A stretch of 37,976 nt of DNA from an uncultured Clostridia bacterium (lineage in GTDB: Bacteria; Bacillota; Dehalobacteriia; UBA4068): NCBI GenBank assembly GCA_944390945.1, contig CALXRV010000011.1, positions 1 through 37,976 of the forward strand. Direction: 5' to 3'. Made by a program: the position numbers and the translations under genes. This document shows positions 31,243-37,976 of this stretch, piece by piece. Under the pieces are notes generated by a model. That model did no database searches, was not told the DNA's origin, and saw only the letters and a program-made list of their open reading frames with translations. The stretch's first letter is position 1. Each line of letters starts with the position of its first letter.

Positions 31243-31995
31243 ATGTGGGAGCTGTATGATGCCTTGATCGAAGGAATCGATCCCGTCTTTACTGCCGACG
31301 AGATCGCCTGCGGTTGTTCTCTGTCCTATATCCGCAGCCATGGCAGCATCGGGCTCGGGTCTTATCTGGAAGGGGACAGCCGTTCTCCCCTGACTAGCCA
31401 TAATTTGCTCGGCCGGCCTCTGCGCGAAGTGGCCGTCTGCATCAAATCCTGGAATTATCCAGAGGCTGCCGTCGGTATGGCAGCGATCTCTGCCTACTAT
31501 AATCATCCCGATACGTTAAAAAAGGCCGGCCTGCTACCGCAGGCAACCGGACGCGGCGAAGATCGCATGAACGACCCATTCATTATCTACCAGCGGGAAT
31601 TGGCGGATAAACGCGTCGCTGTGCTTGGGCACTATCCCTATGTCGAGCAGCTGCTCGGCCCGGTCTGCGAGCTTTCGATCCTGGACCGCGACCCAGACCG
31701 CGGCGAATACCCGCTGCCAGCAGCGGAATATCTGCTGCCGGAGCAGGATGCGGTGATCATCCCGCCCTATTTTCTGTTGGTCAAAATGATGCCCCGCCTG
31801 CTGGAACTGGCAAGTGGCGCAAAGATTATCCTCGTCGGGCCCACCCTGCCCTTGGCGCCGGTCTTTCGTAATTTTGGCGTTAGCGAACTTTCTGGGCTGC
31901 TGATCACAGATCCCGACCGGGCGGCGCGTATCGTTACCGGCGCGGAACATGTGCGCATCTATACTGCCGGCCGGAAAGTGACGCTGCGCCTATAA
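31243..31995 (+). CDS. DUF364 (putative heavy-metal chelation) protein
   Basis: About 250 residues from the ATG at 31243, with AAAGGA eight bases upstream; an ATG at 31234 is an alternative. The N-terminal part (MWELYDALIEGI, then ACGCSLSYIRSHGSIGLG) and the C-terminal part (KRVAVLGHYPYVEQL, DRDP, DAVIIPPYFLL, KIILVGPTLPLAP) match the DUF4213-DUF364 pair, labelled in databases as putative heavy-metal chelation. The second half looks like a Rossmann fold. It has no signal or membrane segment. It follows the GTPase-ABC gene by about 60 bases and is followed by a terminator, so the two form a small operon. The reaction is not known; with TupABC opposite, binding of a metal oxyanion or a cofactor precursor is the favoured guess. 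Confidence 0.83.
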   Translation: MWELYDALIEGIDPVFTADEIACGCSLSYIRSHGSIGLGSYLEGDSRSPLTSHNLLGRPLREVAVCIKSWNYPEAAVGMAAISAYYNHPDTLKKAGLLPQATGRGEDRMNDPFIIYQRELADKRVAVLGHYPYVEQLLGPVCELSILDRDPDRGEYPLPAAEYLLPEQDAVIIPPYFLLVKMMPRLLELASGAKIILVGPTLPLAPVFRNFGVSELSGLLITDPDRAARIVTGAEHVRIYTAGRKVTLRL

Positions 31996-32035
31996 CGCAA
32001 GCAGACGGCTGCCGCTACAAATCATAAAACCGATA

Positions 32036-32070
32036 AAACGCCGGCCCGGGAACTCCCGGCGCCGGCGTTT
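32036..32070. terminator. Intrinsic terminator after the DUF364 gene
   Basis: A GC-rich inverted repeat (AAACGCCGG arm at 32036-32050, four-base loop, complementary arm to 32070) with one small bulge, with T-rich sequence on the minus-strand side and a weaker run on the plus side. It can serve both the DUF364 gene and any minus-strand transcript from azlD. Confidence 0.85.
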
Positions 32071-32099
32071 CAGCTTTATCTTATCCCCATCTGCATATC

Positions 32100-32200
32100 C
32101 GGGGCCGGCTAGGCGGCAATCCGGTTTTAGGCAAACGTCCTGGCTGCAGTAAGCCGGACAGAAGATTGCGGTACGCCGCGGAAAAAGCGATGGCAGGCAG
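32100..32200 (-). other. Structured intergenic element downstream of azlD
   Basis: The gap 32071-32255 has no gene but can fold into a long interrupted hairpin: GCGGC/GCCGC, GCAAUC/GAUUGC and CCGG/CCGG arms around 32112-32179. On the minus strand UUUUUCCGCGGCG and AGCCAGGACGUUUGCC recall conserved parts of cobalamin riboswitches, but the 5' half is not recognisable and nothing lies downstream on that strand except a terminator. Class not assigned. Confidence 0.3.
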
Positions 32201-32255
32201 TGTGCAAAAGAAGTTCTGCGGCCAATTCAGGTGCAAACAAACAATATACGCACGC

Positions 32256-32564
32256 TTAAAAAACAAGATATAAAAGCAGATCCGCCCCGATCGCAGCCAA
32301 AACGACCACCATGACAGAGGCGCCGCGCCAGGCCAGCAAACAAGCGGCCAGACAACCGGCCAAACCGATCAGCGGTCGCTGCGGATCCACACGGAAAACT
32401 CCTGGTACGATCATGGCAGTCATCGCCGTATAAGGGATCAGGCGGAGAAATTTTTCCATCCGCCGGCTGAAATGCATTCGCTCGATCAAAGCAGCGGGCA
32501 ACAGCCGCGGCAGCCAGGTGACCACCGCCATACCGAAGATCAGCAGCCAGATCTTATCCAGCAT
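32256..32564 (-). CDS. azlD: AzlD-type branched-chain amino acid export subunit
   Basis: The ATG at 32564 has AAGGGGG upstream and gives 102 residues. The protein is almost entirely hydrophobic with three to four helices: WLLIFGMAVVTWLPRLLPAAL, IPYTAMTAMIVPGVF, LAACLLAWRG and ASVMVVVLAAIGADLLLY. The TWLPRLLP pattern is typical of AzlD. It acts with AzlC, whose gene it overlaps by 11 bases, in export of branched-chain amino acids or analogues in the cytoplasmic membrane. It is the last gene of the azlCD/DMT operon. No link to the metal genes is evident. Confidence 0.88.
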   Translation of the reverse strand: MLDKIWLLIFGMAVVTWLPRLLPAALIERMHFSRRMEKFLRLIPYTAMTAMIVPGVFRVDPQRPLIGLAGCLAACLLAWRGASVMVVVLAAIGADLLLYLVF

Positions 32565-33291
32565 CAGAAACGCCCCCTTGCCCTGCTTTTTCCTGCTTTC
32601 CTTCCGTGTCCGGATCAACAAAAAACACGCCGAGCGCCGCGCAGATCAACGTGGAAAGAATCAATGCCCAGCTGCTGTCCATCATCTGCGACAAAGCCGT
32701 ATTGCAGCCGGCCGTCATCAACACCAGCAGGGCAAGCCGCAGGTTTCTCGTCAGATTTGGCACCATGATACCAATAAAAATGGCATAAAGTGCGATGCTG
32801 AAACTTGCGGTCAGCACATCCGGCAGCAGACCAGAGGCAAAAACACCAAGTGCGGTACCAGCGATCCAGGCAGAATAGGTTACGGTGATCAAACCGAAAA
32901 AATAAGCCGCCGTATGATCTTCAGCCTGTCCGGTGGTAAATATACCAAAGGATTCATCCGTTACGCCCAGCGAAGCCAGCAATCGTACAGGCAACGGCGA
33001 GTGGCGGATCAGGTGGATCACGCAAGTACTCATGATCAGATGACGAAGATTGAGCATGAAGGTGGCCAGGATGATTGCGAGCATCCCTGCACCCTGCGTA
33101 TACATACCCACCGCCATCATCTGGCTGGCGCCGGCAAATACGGTTACAGACATCAAAATTGTTTCCGCAGCGTTGAACCTGGCAGACAGCGCCACCACCG
33201 CGTAGGCAATCCCTACTGGGATAAATCCCGGGATGACCGGTAGGCCGGCATGTACACCGCGCAGGTATTGCCTGCGCCAGGAATTATTCAT
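32554..33291 (-). CDS. azlC: AzlC-type branched-chain amino acid exporter
   Basis: The ATG at 33291 has GGGGGA nine bases upstream and gives 245 residues. Features of the AzlC family are GLPVIPGFIPVGIAYAVVA near the N-terminus, FAGASQMMAVGM, LNLRHLIMS and LASLGVTDESFGI. Six to seven membrane helices are visible, followed by a polar tail of about 20 residues. The AzlCD pair exports branched-chain amino acids; the E. coli YgaZH pair exports valine. The gene overlaps the DMT permease gene by eight bases and azlD by 11, so the three are co-translated. Confidence 0.9.
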   Translation of the reverse strand: MNNSWRRQYLRGVHAGLPVIPGFIPVGIAYAVVALSARFNAAETILMSVTVFAGASQMMAVGMYTQGAGMLAIILATFMLNLRHLIMSTCVIHLIRHSPLPVRLLASLGVTDESFGIFTTGQAEDHTAAYFFGLITVTYSAWIAGTALGVFASGLLPDVLTASFSIALYAIFIGIMVPNLTRNLRLALLVLMTAGCNTALSQMMDSSWALILSTLICAALGVFFVDPDTEGKQEKAGQGGVSDAG

Positions 33292-34180
33292 GTCGCATAT
33301 CCCCCAATGCCTTCTTTTCAACCGCAGGCCGTCTCTGCGCCAGATAAACACCACAGGAGATAATCAATATCGCTAGCAGCTCCATCCAGGAAAGCTTTTC
33401 CCCAAACAGCACCAGGCCAAGCAAAGCACCGATCGCCGGTTGCGTGAGGGAAAGCGTAGATCCCAGCGAGACCTGGATGCTTCCCAGGCAATAGCTGACC
33501 AGGCCAATACCGCCAAACTGGCCGATCGCCACGATCACCAACAACGGCCAAATCGCATCCCAGCGCGCAGGAAAAGAAAAGCCCTCACTCAGCAGCATCA
33601 CGGGGAAAAGCACAAACAGGCTGCCCAAGGCGGAAAGGAACAGCGTGCAGGCAGTGGAGCAGCGGTCACGCGCAACATAAGTCGTCATCAGATACCCGCC
33701 ATAAACAAGTGCGGTAATAAACGCCGCCGCATCGCCGATAAAATATCCTGGCTGCGGATCCGCTTTACCCAAGATGAGCATGACCAAGCCCAGCAAAGCA
33801 ATACCGATGCCCAGAAAGAAATGCCCGCGCAACTTTTCATGATAGACCAGGCAGGAAACAGGCGCTGTTACGAACACATGCAGATTGGCCAGAAGATTGG
33901 CATTTGCTTGCGTCGTTGCAACCAAAGAATAATTCCACAACCAAATATTCAACCCAAACAGCAGGCCTCCGAGCAGAAGATTCCGTACATCACGACGATT
34001 GGTATGCCGTAATTCTCGCCAGACGACGGGCAAAAGGATCAACACCGTAAGCAGCATGCGATAAAAGCCCGTGCTGCAGGGCAGCAATACGCTGTAGCGG
34101 ACAAAAGCGCCGCCAAGCGCGAAACAGAAGATCGCGCCGAAATAGATCAGGATATATTTTGTTTCATTCTCCCGTTGCAT
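33284..34180 (-). CDS. EamA/DMT superfamily transporter
   Basis: A 298-residue permease with ten predicted membrane helices in two EamA repeats of five: first repeat FGAIFCFALGGAFVRYSVLLPC to LGIGIALLGLVMLILG, second GDAAAFITALVYGGYLM to LLAILIISCGVYLAQRRP. SLTQPAIGALLGLVLFGEKLSWMELL is a typical end of the second repeat. DMT carriers export amino acids, nucleosides or other metabolites; the substrate is not evident. It is the first gene of the operon with azlC and azlD and is divergent from a LysR regulator, so it is probably controlled by that regulator. The ATG at 34180 has GGAGG about 12 bases upstream, rather far. Confidence 0.88.
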   Translation of the reverse strand: MQRENETKYILIYFGAIFCFALGGAFVRYSVLLPCSTGFYRMLLTVLILLPVVWRELRHTNRRDVRNLLLGGLLFGLNIWLWNYSLVATTQANANLLANLHVFVTAPVSCLVYHEKLRGHFFLGIGIALLGLVMLILGKADPQPGYFIGDAAAFITALVYGGYLMTTYVARDRCSTACTLFLSALGSLFVLFPVMLLSEGFSFPARWDAIWPLLVIVAIGQFGGIGLVSYCLGSIQVSLGSTLSLTQPAIGALLGLVLFGEKLSWMELLAILIISCGVYLAQRRPAVEKKALGDMRHE

Positions 34181-34274
34181 TGTGCATCCAGTCCCCCTCC
34201 GCCATCATGCGCCGGCCTTTACAAAAGCCATAGCACTAGTGTAGAATAGGTTTATTCATTTGAAAAGCGAATAT

Positions 34275-34303
34275 TTTACATGTAAACCATGCGTATTACG
34301 CAT
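34275..34303. promoter_or_regulatory. Paired palindromes, probable LysR operator
   Basis: TTTACATGTAAA (34275-34286) and ATGCGTATTACGCAT (34289-34303) lie side by side in the divergent region. The second has the T-N11-A form with dyad symmetry that defines LysR-type binding sites. They would serve the LysR gene and the DMT-azlCD operon. Confidence 0.7.
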
Positions 34304-34343
34304 AAATAAACTCCGGCAGCCATCCAAAACTGTGCAAAAATGA

Positions 34344-34434
34344 CGGCGCTCCGCACGCTAAACACAGCGATGCGCCGGAAGATGAAAAAGGCTGTGCAAC
34401 AGCAACCAATAAGATGTTGCCAGCAACACAGCCT
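34344..34434 (+). other. Two stable hairpins in the LysR leader
   Basis: CGGCGC/GCGCCG (34344-34349 with 34372-34377), with an inner CGCT/AGCG stem, is followed by AGGCTGTG/CACAGCCT (34389-34396 with 34427-34434), with an inner GCAAC/GTTGC stem. The rest of the 307-base gap 34181-34487 shows no gene. No T-run follows the hairpins, so they are not terminators. A leader-level control of the LysR gene is possible; I do not recognise a class. Confidence 0.4.
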
Positions 34435-34487
34435 GCAGTGGACGCCGCGGTTAAGCCGGGGCCGGGCGCAGCAAAGGAGGAGAGCCA

Positions 34488-35405
34488 ATGGATGGCCGTT
34501 ATGAAGCGTTTCTGAAAACAGCGGAGCTGGGCAGCATTAGCCGTGCTGCGGAATATCTCGGCTATTCCCAATCTGGTCTGTCCCGCGCCATCGCCGGACT
34601 GGAAGAAGAGTTCGGCTTTTCGCTCTTCATCCGGGGCAAACAGGGGGTACGGTTGACCGCCAATGGCGAGCGTGTGCTCGCGCCGATCCGTCGTTTGTTT
34701 AATGAAGCACAGGCACTACAGCAAACGGTAGATGACATTAACGGCCTGGCATCCGGTGTCATCCGCGTCGGCACCTTTACCAGCGTGACAACAAACTGGC
34801 TGCCCGGATTAATCGACGGCTTTACCAGCCTCTACCCAGGAATAGAATTCCGCTTGCGCGGCGGGGATTATGAGCAGATCGGGCATTGGCTGGAACGTGG
34901 CGAGATCGATTGTGGCTTTCTCAGCGCGCCGGCGCCGGAAGGGCTGAGTTTCTTACCGCTGCTCCACGACCCCATGCTTGCCGTACTGCCGCCCGGACAC
35001 CCGCTTGCCGCTGAAAATACAGTCAGTTGCGAAGCGCTGGCCTGCGAAGATTTCATCAGCCTAGGGACAGGAGGCGACTATGATCTGCGCCGCGCGCTCG
35101 CTCTCCTGCCGTCGCAGCCCAGAGTCAAATATACCTTGCATGACGATCTTTCCATTGTTGCGATGGTCGCAGCCGGGCAAGGCGTCAGCATCATGCCTGC
35201 GCTTGTGCTGCGCGGTCTACAGACCACCGCTGCATTACGTCCGCTGCAGCCCCCTTGCTGCCGTGTCCTCGGTATTGCCTCCCGGCCACGTCGCTATATC
35301 TCGCCTGCGGTTAGCCGTTTTTTGGACTATCTTTCGCATGCATTGGCGGAACTGCTGGTGGAAGATCCACAAGGGAGTCCTCCCTTCGCCACGGCCCATT
35401 GTTGA
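34488..35405 (+). CDS. LysR family transcriptional regulator
   Basis: A 305-residue regulator. The N-terminal winged helix-turn-helix is clear: FLKTAELGSISRAAEYLGYSQSGLSRAIAGLEEEFGFSLFIRG, then VRLTANGERVL. A linker helix leads to the substrate-binding domain (VIRVGTFTSVTTNWLPGLIDGF, LLHDPMLAVLPPGHPLA, ACEDFISLGTGGDYDLRRAL, VAMVAAGQGVSIMPALVL). The effector cannot be read. It is divergent from the DMT-azlCD operon and near a T-N11-A palindrome, so it most likely controls that exporter operon and itself. Start: ATG with AAAGGAGGAG, a very strong site. It is not ModE-like and shows no direct sign of Mo/W sensing. Confidence 0.93.
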   Translation: MDGRYEAFLKTAELGSISRAAEYLGYSQSGLSRAIAGLEEEFGFSLFIRGKQGVRLTANGERVLAPIRRLFNEAQALQQTVDDINGLASGVIRVGTFTSVTTNWLPGLIDGFTSLYPGIEFRLRGGDYEQIGHWLERGEIDCGFLSAPAPEGLSFLPLLHDPMLAVLPPGHPLAAENTVSCEALACEDFISLGTGGDYDLRRALALLPSQPRVKYTLHDDLSIVAMVAAGQGVSIMPALVLRGLQTTAALRPLQPPCCRVLGIASRPRRYISPAVSRFLDYLSHALAELLVEDPQGSPPFATAHC

Positions 35406-35451
35406 CACGCCCCGCCCGTAAAGGCGACCCGGTCAGGAGGTTCTGGCAGCC

Positions 35452-36423
35452 CTACCCCCCAATCTGCGACATCGCACGCGGATCTTCTCCTCCAGCATCT
35501 GCCTCCCCAAAATGATGCCCCGCCGGTTTTGCCGCGACTGCAGTCCGAATCGCCTCCAGCAATGCGGCGTCATCACATCCGGCCACCATCATTTGCTTTA
35601 GGTTGATGCCGCCTGCATACTGCAGACAGCCTTTCAGCAGACCGTCCGCCGTCAGGCGCATACGGTTGCAGCTTGCACAGAAACGGTGACTGATCGCGCT
35701 GATGAAGCCGATCTTCCCGCAAAAGCCAGGCAAGGAAACATACCGCGCCGGCCCATTGCCCAGCCGTTCGCTGCAGGGCACAAGCCCGCCCCAGCGAGCT
35801 TCCAGCAACTGACGCAGCTCCGCTTCACTGCGGAAAGGCAGCCCCCGCGCAAAGCCGACCGGCATCACCTCGATAAACCGCACATGGATCGGCTTCTCCT
35901 TTGCCAAAGCGGCTATCGCCAGGATATCCGTTTCATCGCCCAGCGGCACGCAGTTGATCTTACGTTGCAGCTGTGGAAAATCATCCAGCCGCGCCAGCCC
36001 AGCCAATACCGCCGGCAGCTCATCGCGGCGGGTCAGCGTGGCATAATGCTGACGATCCAACGTATCCAGGCTGACTGTAATGCTGTCAATGCCTGCCGCC
36101 ACCAGCTCATCGAGCTTGGCAGCCAAAAGGACACCGTTGGTCGTGAGCGTAACGCTTTCTATGCCGGCGATTCCCCGGATGCCGCGGATCAAATCGGCAA
36201 TACCACGCCGCACAAGCGGTTCGCCACCGGTTATCTTCACTTTGCGCAACCCCTGCCCTGCCATCAAACGACAAATGCGCAAGATTTCATCATAACGCAG
36301 GATACTGTCATGCGGCAGGCTTTCCACCCCCTGCTCAGGCATACAGTAAATGCAACGTAGATTGCAGCGGTCTGTCACCGAAACACGCAAATAGTCGATC
36401 ACTCTGTTCTGCCCATCAATCAT
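35452..36423 (-). CDS. moaA: GTP 3',8-cyclase MoaA
   Basis: A 323-residue radical SAM enzyme that carries out the first step of molybdenum/tungsten cofactor synthesis, converting GTP to 3',8-cyclo-GTP. The N-terminal cluster motif is CNLRCIYC (about residues 20-27). [10 protein letters not shown] is the SAM-binding GGE element. The C-terminal cluster is [18 protein letters not shown]. The protein ends in GG, as MoaA proteins do. It overlaps moaC by four bases (ATGA) and is transcribed after it. Length and motifs are complete. Confidence 0.97.
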   Translation of the reverse strand: MIDGQNRVIDYLRVSVTDRCNLRCIYCMPEQGVESLPHDSILRYDEILRICRLMAGQGLRKVKITGGEPLVRRGIADLIRGIRGIAGIESVTLTTNGVLLAAKLDELVAAGIDSITVSLDTLDRQHYATLTRRDELPAVLAGLARLDDFPQLQRKINCVPLGDETDILAIAALAKEKPIHVRFIEVMPVGFARGLPFRSEAELRQLLEARWGGLVPCSERLGNGPARYVSLPGFCGKIGFISAISHRFCASCNRMRLTADGLLKGCLQYAGGINLKQMMVAGCDDAALLEAIRTAVAAKPAGHHFGEADAGGEDPRAMSQIGG

Positions 36424-36893
36424 CGCTGAAATTCCCCGCTTTTCCCACCGGATTTTCGTTCCAGACGGATATCGGTAATCTCCATCCGTTTATCAATCGC
36501 CTTGCACATATCATATATCGTCAGCAAAGCGACGGAAACACCGGTCAATGCCTCCATCTCTACTCCGGTCAGGCCGCTCACTTTAACCGTACAGGCGGCC
36601 AGCACACTTTGGCTCTCGTGCTCGATCACAAATTCTATCCCTGCTTTCGCGATTGGCAGCGGATGACAAAGCGGGATCAAGGACGATGTCTGCTTGACTG
36701 CCATAATGCCTGCCACACGTGCCACGCCCAACACGTCGCCCTTGGCAGCCGACCCTTGTTCAATCGCCGCCAGTACCGCTGCGGAAACATGGATGCGCCC
36801 ACTGGCCGTGGCCTCGCGCATGGTCGGTGCTTTCTGCGAAACATCTACCATTACAGCATTCCCTGCCGCATCAAAATGATTTAGTTCTACCAT
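36420..36893 (-). CDS. moaC: Cyclic pyranopterin monophosphate synthase MoaC
   Basis: About 157 residues from the ATG at 36893, six bases after GGTGGG; the ATG at 36896 is an alternative. MoaC converts the MoaA product to cyclic pyranopterin monophosphate. Conserved segments are [46 protein letters not shown] and [23 protein letters not shown], with the lysine- and aspartate-rich [10 protein letters not shown] near the C-terminus. It is the first gene of the moaC-moaA unit, driven by a promoter at 36963-36991. Genes for MoaE, MoaB/MogA or a large molybdopterin synthase subunit are not in the window. Confidence 0.96.
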   Translation of the reverse strand: MVELNHFDAAGNAVMVDVSQKAPTMREATASGRIHVSAAVLAAIEQGSAAKGDVLGVARVAGIMAVKQTSSLIPLCHPLPIAKAGIEFVIEHESQSVLAACTVKVSGLTGVEMEALTGVSVALLTIYDMCKAIDKRMEITDIRLERKSGGKSGEFQR

Positions 36894-36962
36894 CATTCCC
36901 CACCCGCTCCCATCTGGTTAATCTCTGTTTCCCCGCAGGATACTTTCATTCTTTCCCGTTTA

Positions 36963-36991
36963 ACTATAATCCAGACTGCCAAAATTGGCAA
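36963..36991 (-). promoter_or_regulatory. Promoter of moaCA
   Basis: On the minus strand TTGCCA (36991-36986) and TATAGT (36968-36963) are separated by 17 bases. The -35 box overlaps a small palindrome TGCCAAAATTGGCA (36978-36991). The leader to moaC is about 70 bases and has no large structure. Confidence 0.72.
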
Positions 36992-37116
36992 GCAAAAGAA
37001 ACCATCTGCGCTATTCCTTTTCGCTCCCCTTTTCGTTATACTGGTATACGGGTGACCGGCAAGCAACAAGCAAGACATTTACTGCCGCAGCCGGCAAAAA
37101 CAAAGGCGGTGATCTT

Positions 37117-37976
37117 ATTTCCGGTAAAAGATTTGAAGCAGGCGTGGATATCGGCGCGACAAAAACTGCGCTCGCGTTATTTGACGCCGGTACCATGCTG
37201 GCGCAGGCCCGCTATCGCACGGATGTTACGCTCAATGCGCAGGAGACCATCGCCATGCTGGCACAGCAACTCGCGCAGCTGGCAGCGCAGCACGGCGGAC
37301 ATCTAAGCGCGATCGGCATCGGCGCCCCTTCGGATATCGATTATGCACATTGCTATATCCGCAACACGACCAATATCCCGGGCCTGGCAGCCTGCGATCT
37401 GCGACAGGCCTTGCAAGCATATTTTGGGCCGATACCAATTGCGGCGGATAATGATGCCAATACTGCTGCATTGGCAGAATACCGCTATGGGGCCGGGCGC
37501 GGTACAGAAGACATGATCTACTCCACCATTTCTACTGGTATCGGCGGCGGCTTAATTCTCAATGGCAAGGTTTATCGCGGCAGCCACGATTATGCTGGCG
37601 AAATTGGACATATGATCGCCACGCCGGGCATCGGCGTACGCTGCGGCCGCGGCCATCAAGGCTGTTTTGAATCCTATTGCGGCGGGGCAAACCTGTATAA
37701 GCATGTTCAGCTGCGGCTGGCCGCCGGGGAGCAAACCATGATGACGCAGTGGTCAGCGGCGGAAAACATTGACGGTAAAACCTGGCTGCGCGCCTGGCAG
37801 GCAGGCGACGCCATGGCGCAGGCCCTGCTCGAACAAACTGGTAATTACCTTGGTTTGCTCTATTACAATTTATATCAGGTTCTCAATCTGGATCGTTTTG
37901 TACTCGGCGGCGGCTTAACTGCCTTTGGAGAGCCGCTGTTTAATCAGATCAGGGCCGCTTTCCGTCGTTTTGCCGG
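37117..37976 (+). CDS. ROK family sugar kinase or regulator (3' truncated by window)
   Basis: The frame is open to the window end; about 286 residues are present. VDIGATKTALALFD is the ATP phosphate loop, IGIGAPSDID and AADNDANTAALAEYRYG contain the catalytic aspartate region, and GIGGGLILNGKVYRG with AGEIGHM follow. The zinc motif is odd: CGRGHQGCFE replaces the usual CxCGxxGCxE, so one cysteine is an arginine. Upstream there is no in-frame ATG; the best start is ATT at 37117, seven bases after AAAGGCGGTGATC, which is a near-perfect match to the 16S anti-Shine-Dalgarno complement. GTG at 37144 is the alternative. There is no DNA-binding N-terminus, so a hexokinase-like enzyme (glucose, N-acetylmannosamine or similar) is more likely than a repressor. 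Confidence 0.85.
   Translation, partial: MSGKRFEAGVDIGATKTALALFDAGTMLAQARYRTDVTLNAQETIAMLAQQLAQLAAQHGGHLSAIGIGAPSDIDYAHCYIRNTTNIPGLAACDLRQALQAYFGPIPIAADNDANTAALAEYRYGAGRGTEDMIYSTISTGIGGGLILNGKVYRGSHDYAGEIGHMIATPGIGVRCGRGHQGCFESYCGGANLYKHVQLRLAAGEQTMMTQWSAAENIDGKTWLRAWQAGDAMAQALLEQTGNYLGLLYYNLYQVLNLDRFVLGGGLTAFGEPLFNQIRAAFRRFA

Noticed and set aside
32100-32200. Calling a cobalamin riboswitch
   Set aside because: Only two short segments resemble the consensus, the 5' half is not found and no gene lies downstream on that strand; kept only as a finding.
36978-36991. TGCCAAAATTGGCA hairpin as terminator
   Set aside because: It lacks a T-run and overlaps the -35 box of the moaCA promoter; it may rather be an operator.
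1-37976. tRNA, rRNA, insertion sequences, prophage or plasmid functions
   Set aside because: I looked for cloverleaf patterns, transposase motifs and terminal inverted repeats and saw none that I can support.

Overview
The window is a gene-dense stretch (31 genes, two of them cut by the window ends) from what looks like a strictly anaerobic Bacillota-type bacterium. Signs are strong AGGAGG ribosome binding sites, clear TTGACA-17-TATAAT promoters, intrinsic terminators, an [FeFe]-hydrogenase maturation set, a tungsten aldehyde oxidoreductase and a tungstate transporter. Negativicutes or Clostridia are possible; I cannot place it more closely.

Layout. (1) 1-2330: end of a sodium/solute symporter plus an amidohydrolase, then a terminator. 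(2) 2543-7083: a Crp/Fnr-type regulator, then hydE-hydG-hydF. (3) 7178-15380, minus strand: an eight-gene operon with a dicluster/FAD oxidoreductase, a small zinc-ribbon protein, an NTP transferase, a C-GCAxxG-C-C protein, a radical SAM protein with a run of CCxG motifs, a methyltransferase, a PaaK-like ligase and an NTP transferase fused to a ModE-like DNA-binding domain. From memory this resembles the neighbourhood named after DVU_1551-DVU_1559 of Desulfovibrio vulgaris; its pathway is, to my knowledge, not described. (4) 15500-18421, minus: a molybdenum hydroxylase of the Mop aldehyde oxidoreductase type, preceded by a structured leader, and a divergent NifX-like gene (18939-19334). (5) 19593-26444, minus: the tungsten AOR operon (ThiF-like, four-cluster ferredoxin, AOR, MoaD-like, MoeA, MoeA-PBP fusion), again with a structured leader. 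(6) 26841-29212, minus: tupABC, divergent from a GTPase-ABC ATPase fusion and a DUF364 heavy-metal-chelation protein (29652-31995, plus). (7) 32256-35405: AzlD, AzlC, a DMT permease and a divergent LysR regulator. (8) 35452-36893, minus: moaC-moaA. (9) 37117-end: a ROK protein.

How it fits together. Regions 3-6 and 8 form a molybdenum/tungsten island: tungstate uptake (TupABC), early cofactor synthesis (MoaA, MoaC), a sulfur carrier and its activator (MoaD-like, ThiF-like), metal insertion (two MoeA proteins), nucleotide or maturation transferases, two oxidoreductases (Mop and AOR) and their electron partners. Two leaders, before mop and before the thiF-like gene, share a closing stem, a GGAAACG hairpin loop and a downstream intrinsic terminator. 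I read them as candidate Moco/Tuco riboswitches. The best candidates for undescribed biology are the Trs-type operon (7178-15380) and the GTPase-ABC/DUF364 pair (29652-31995).
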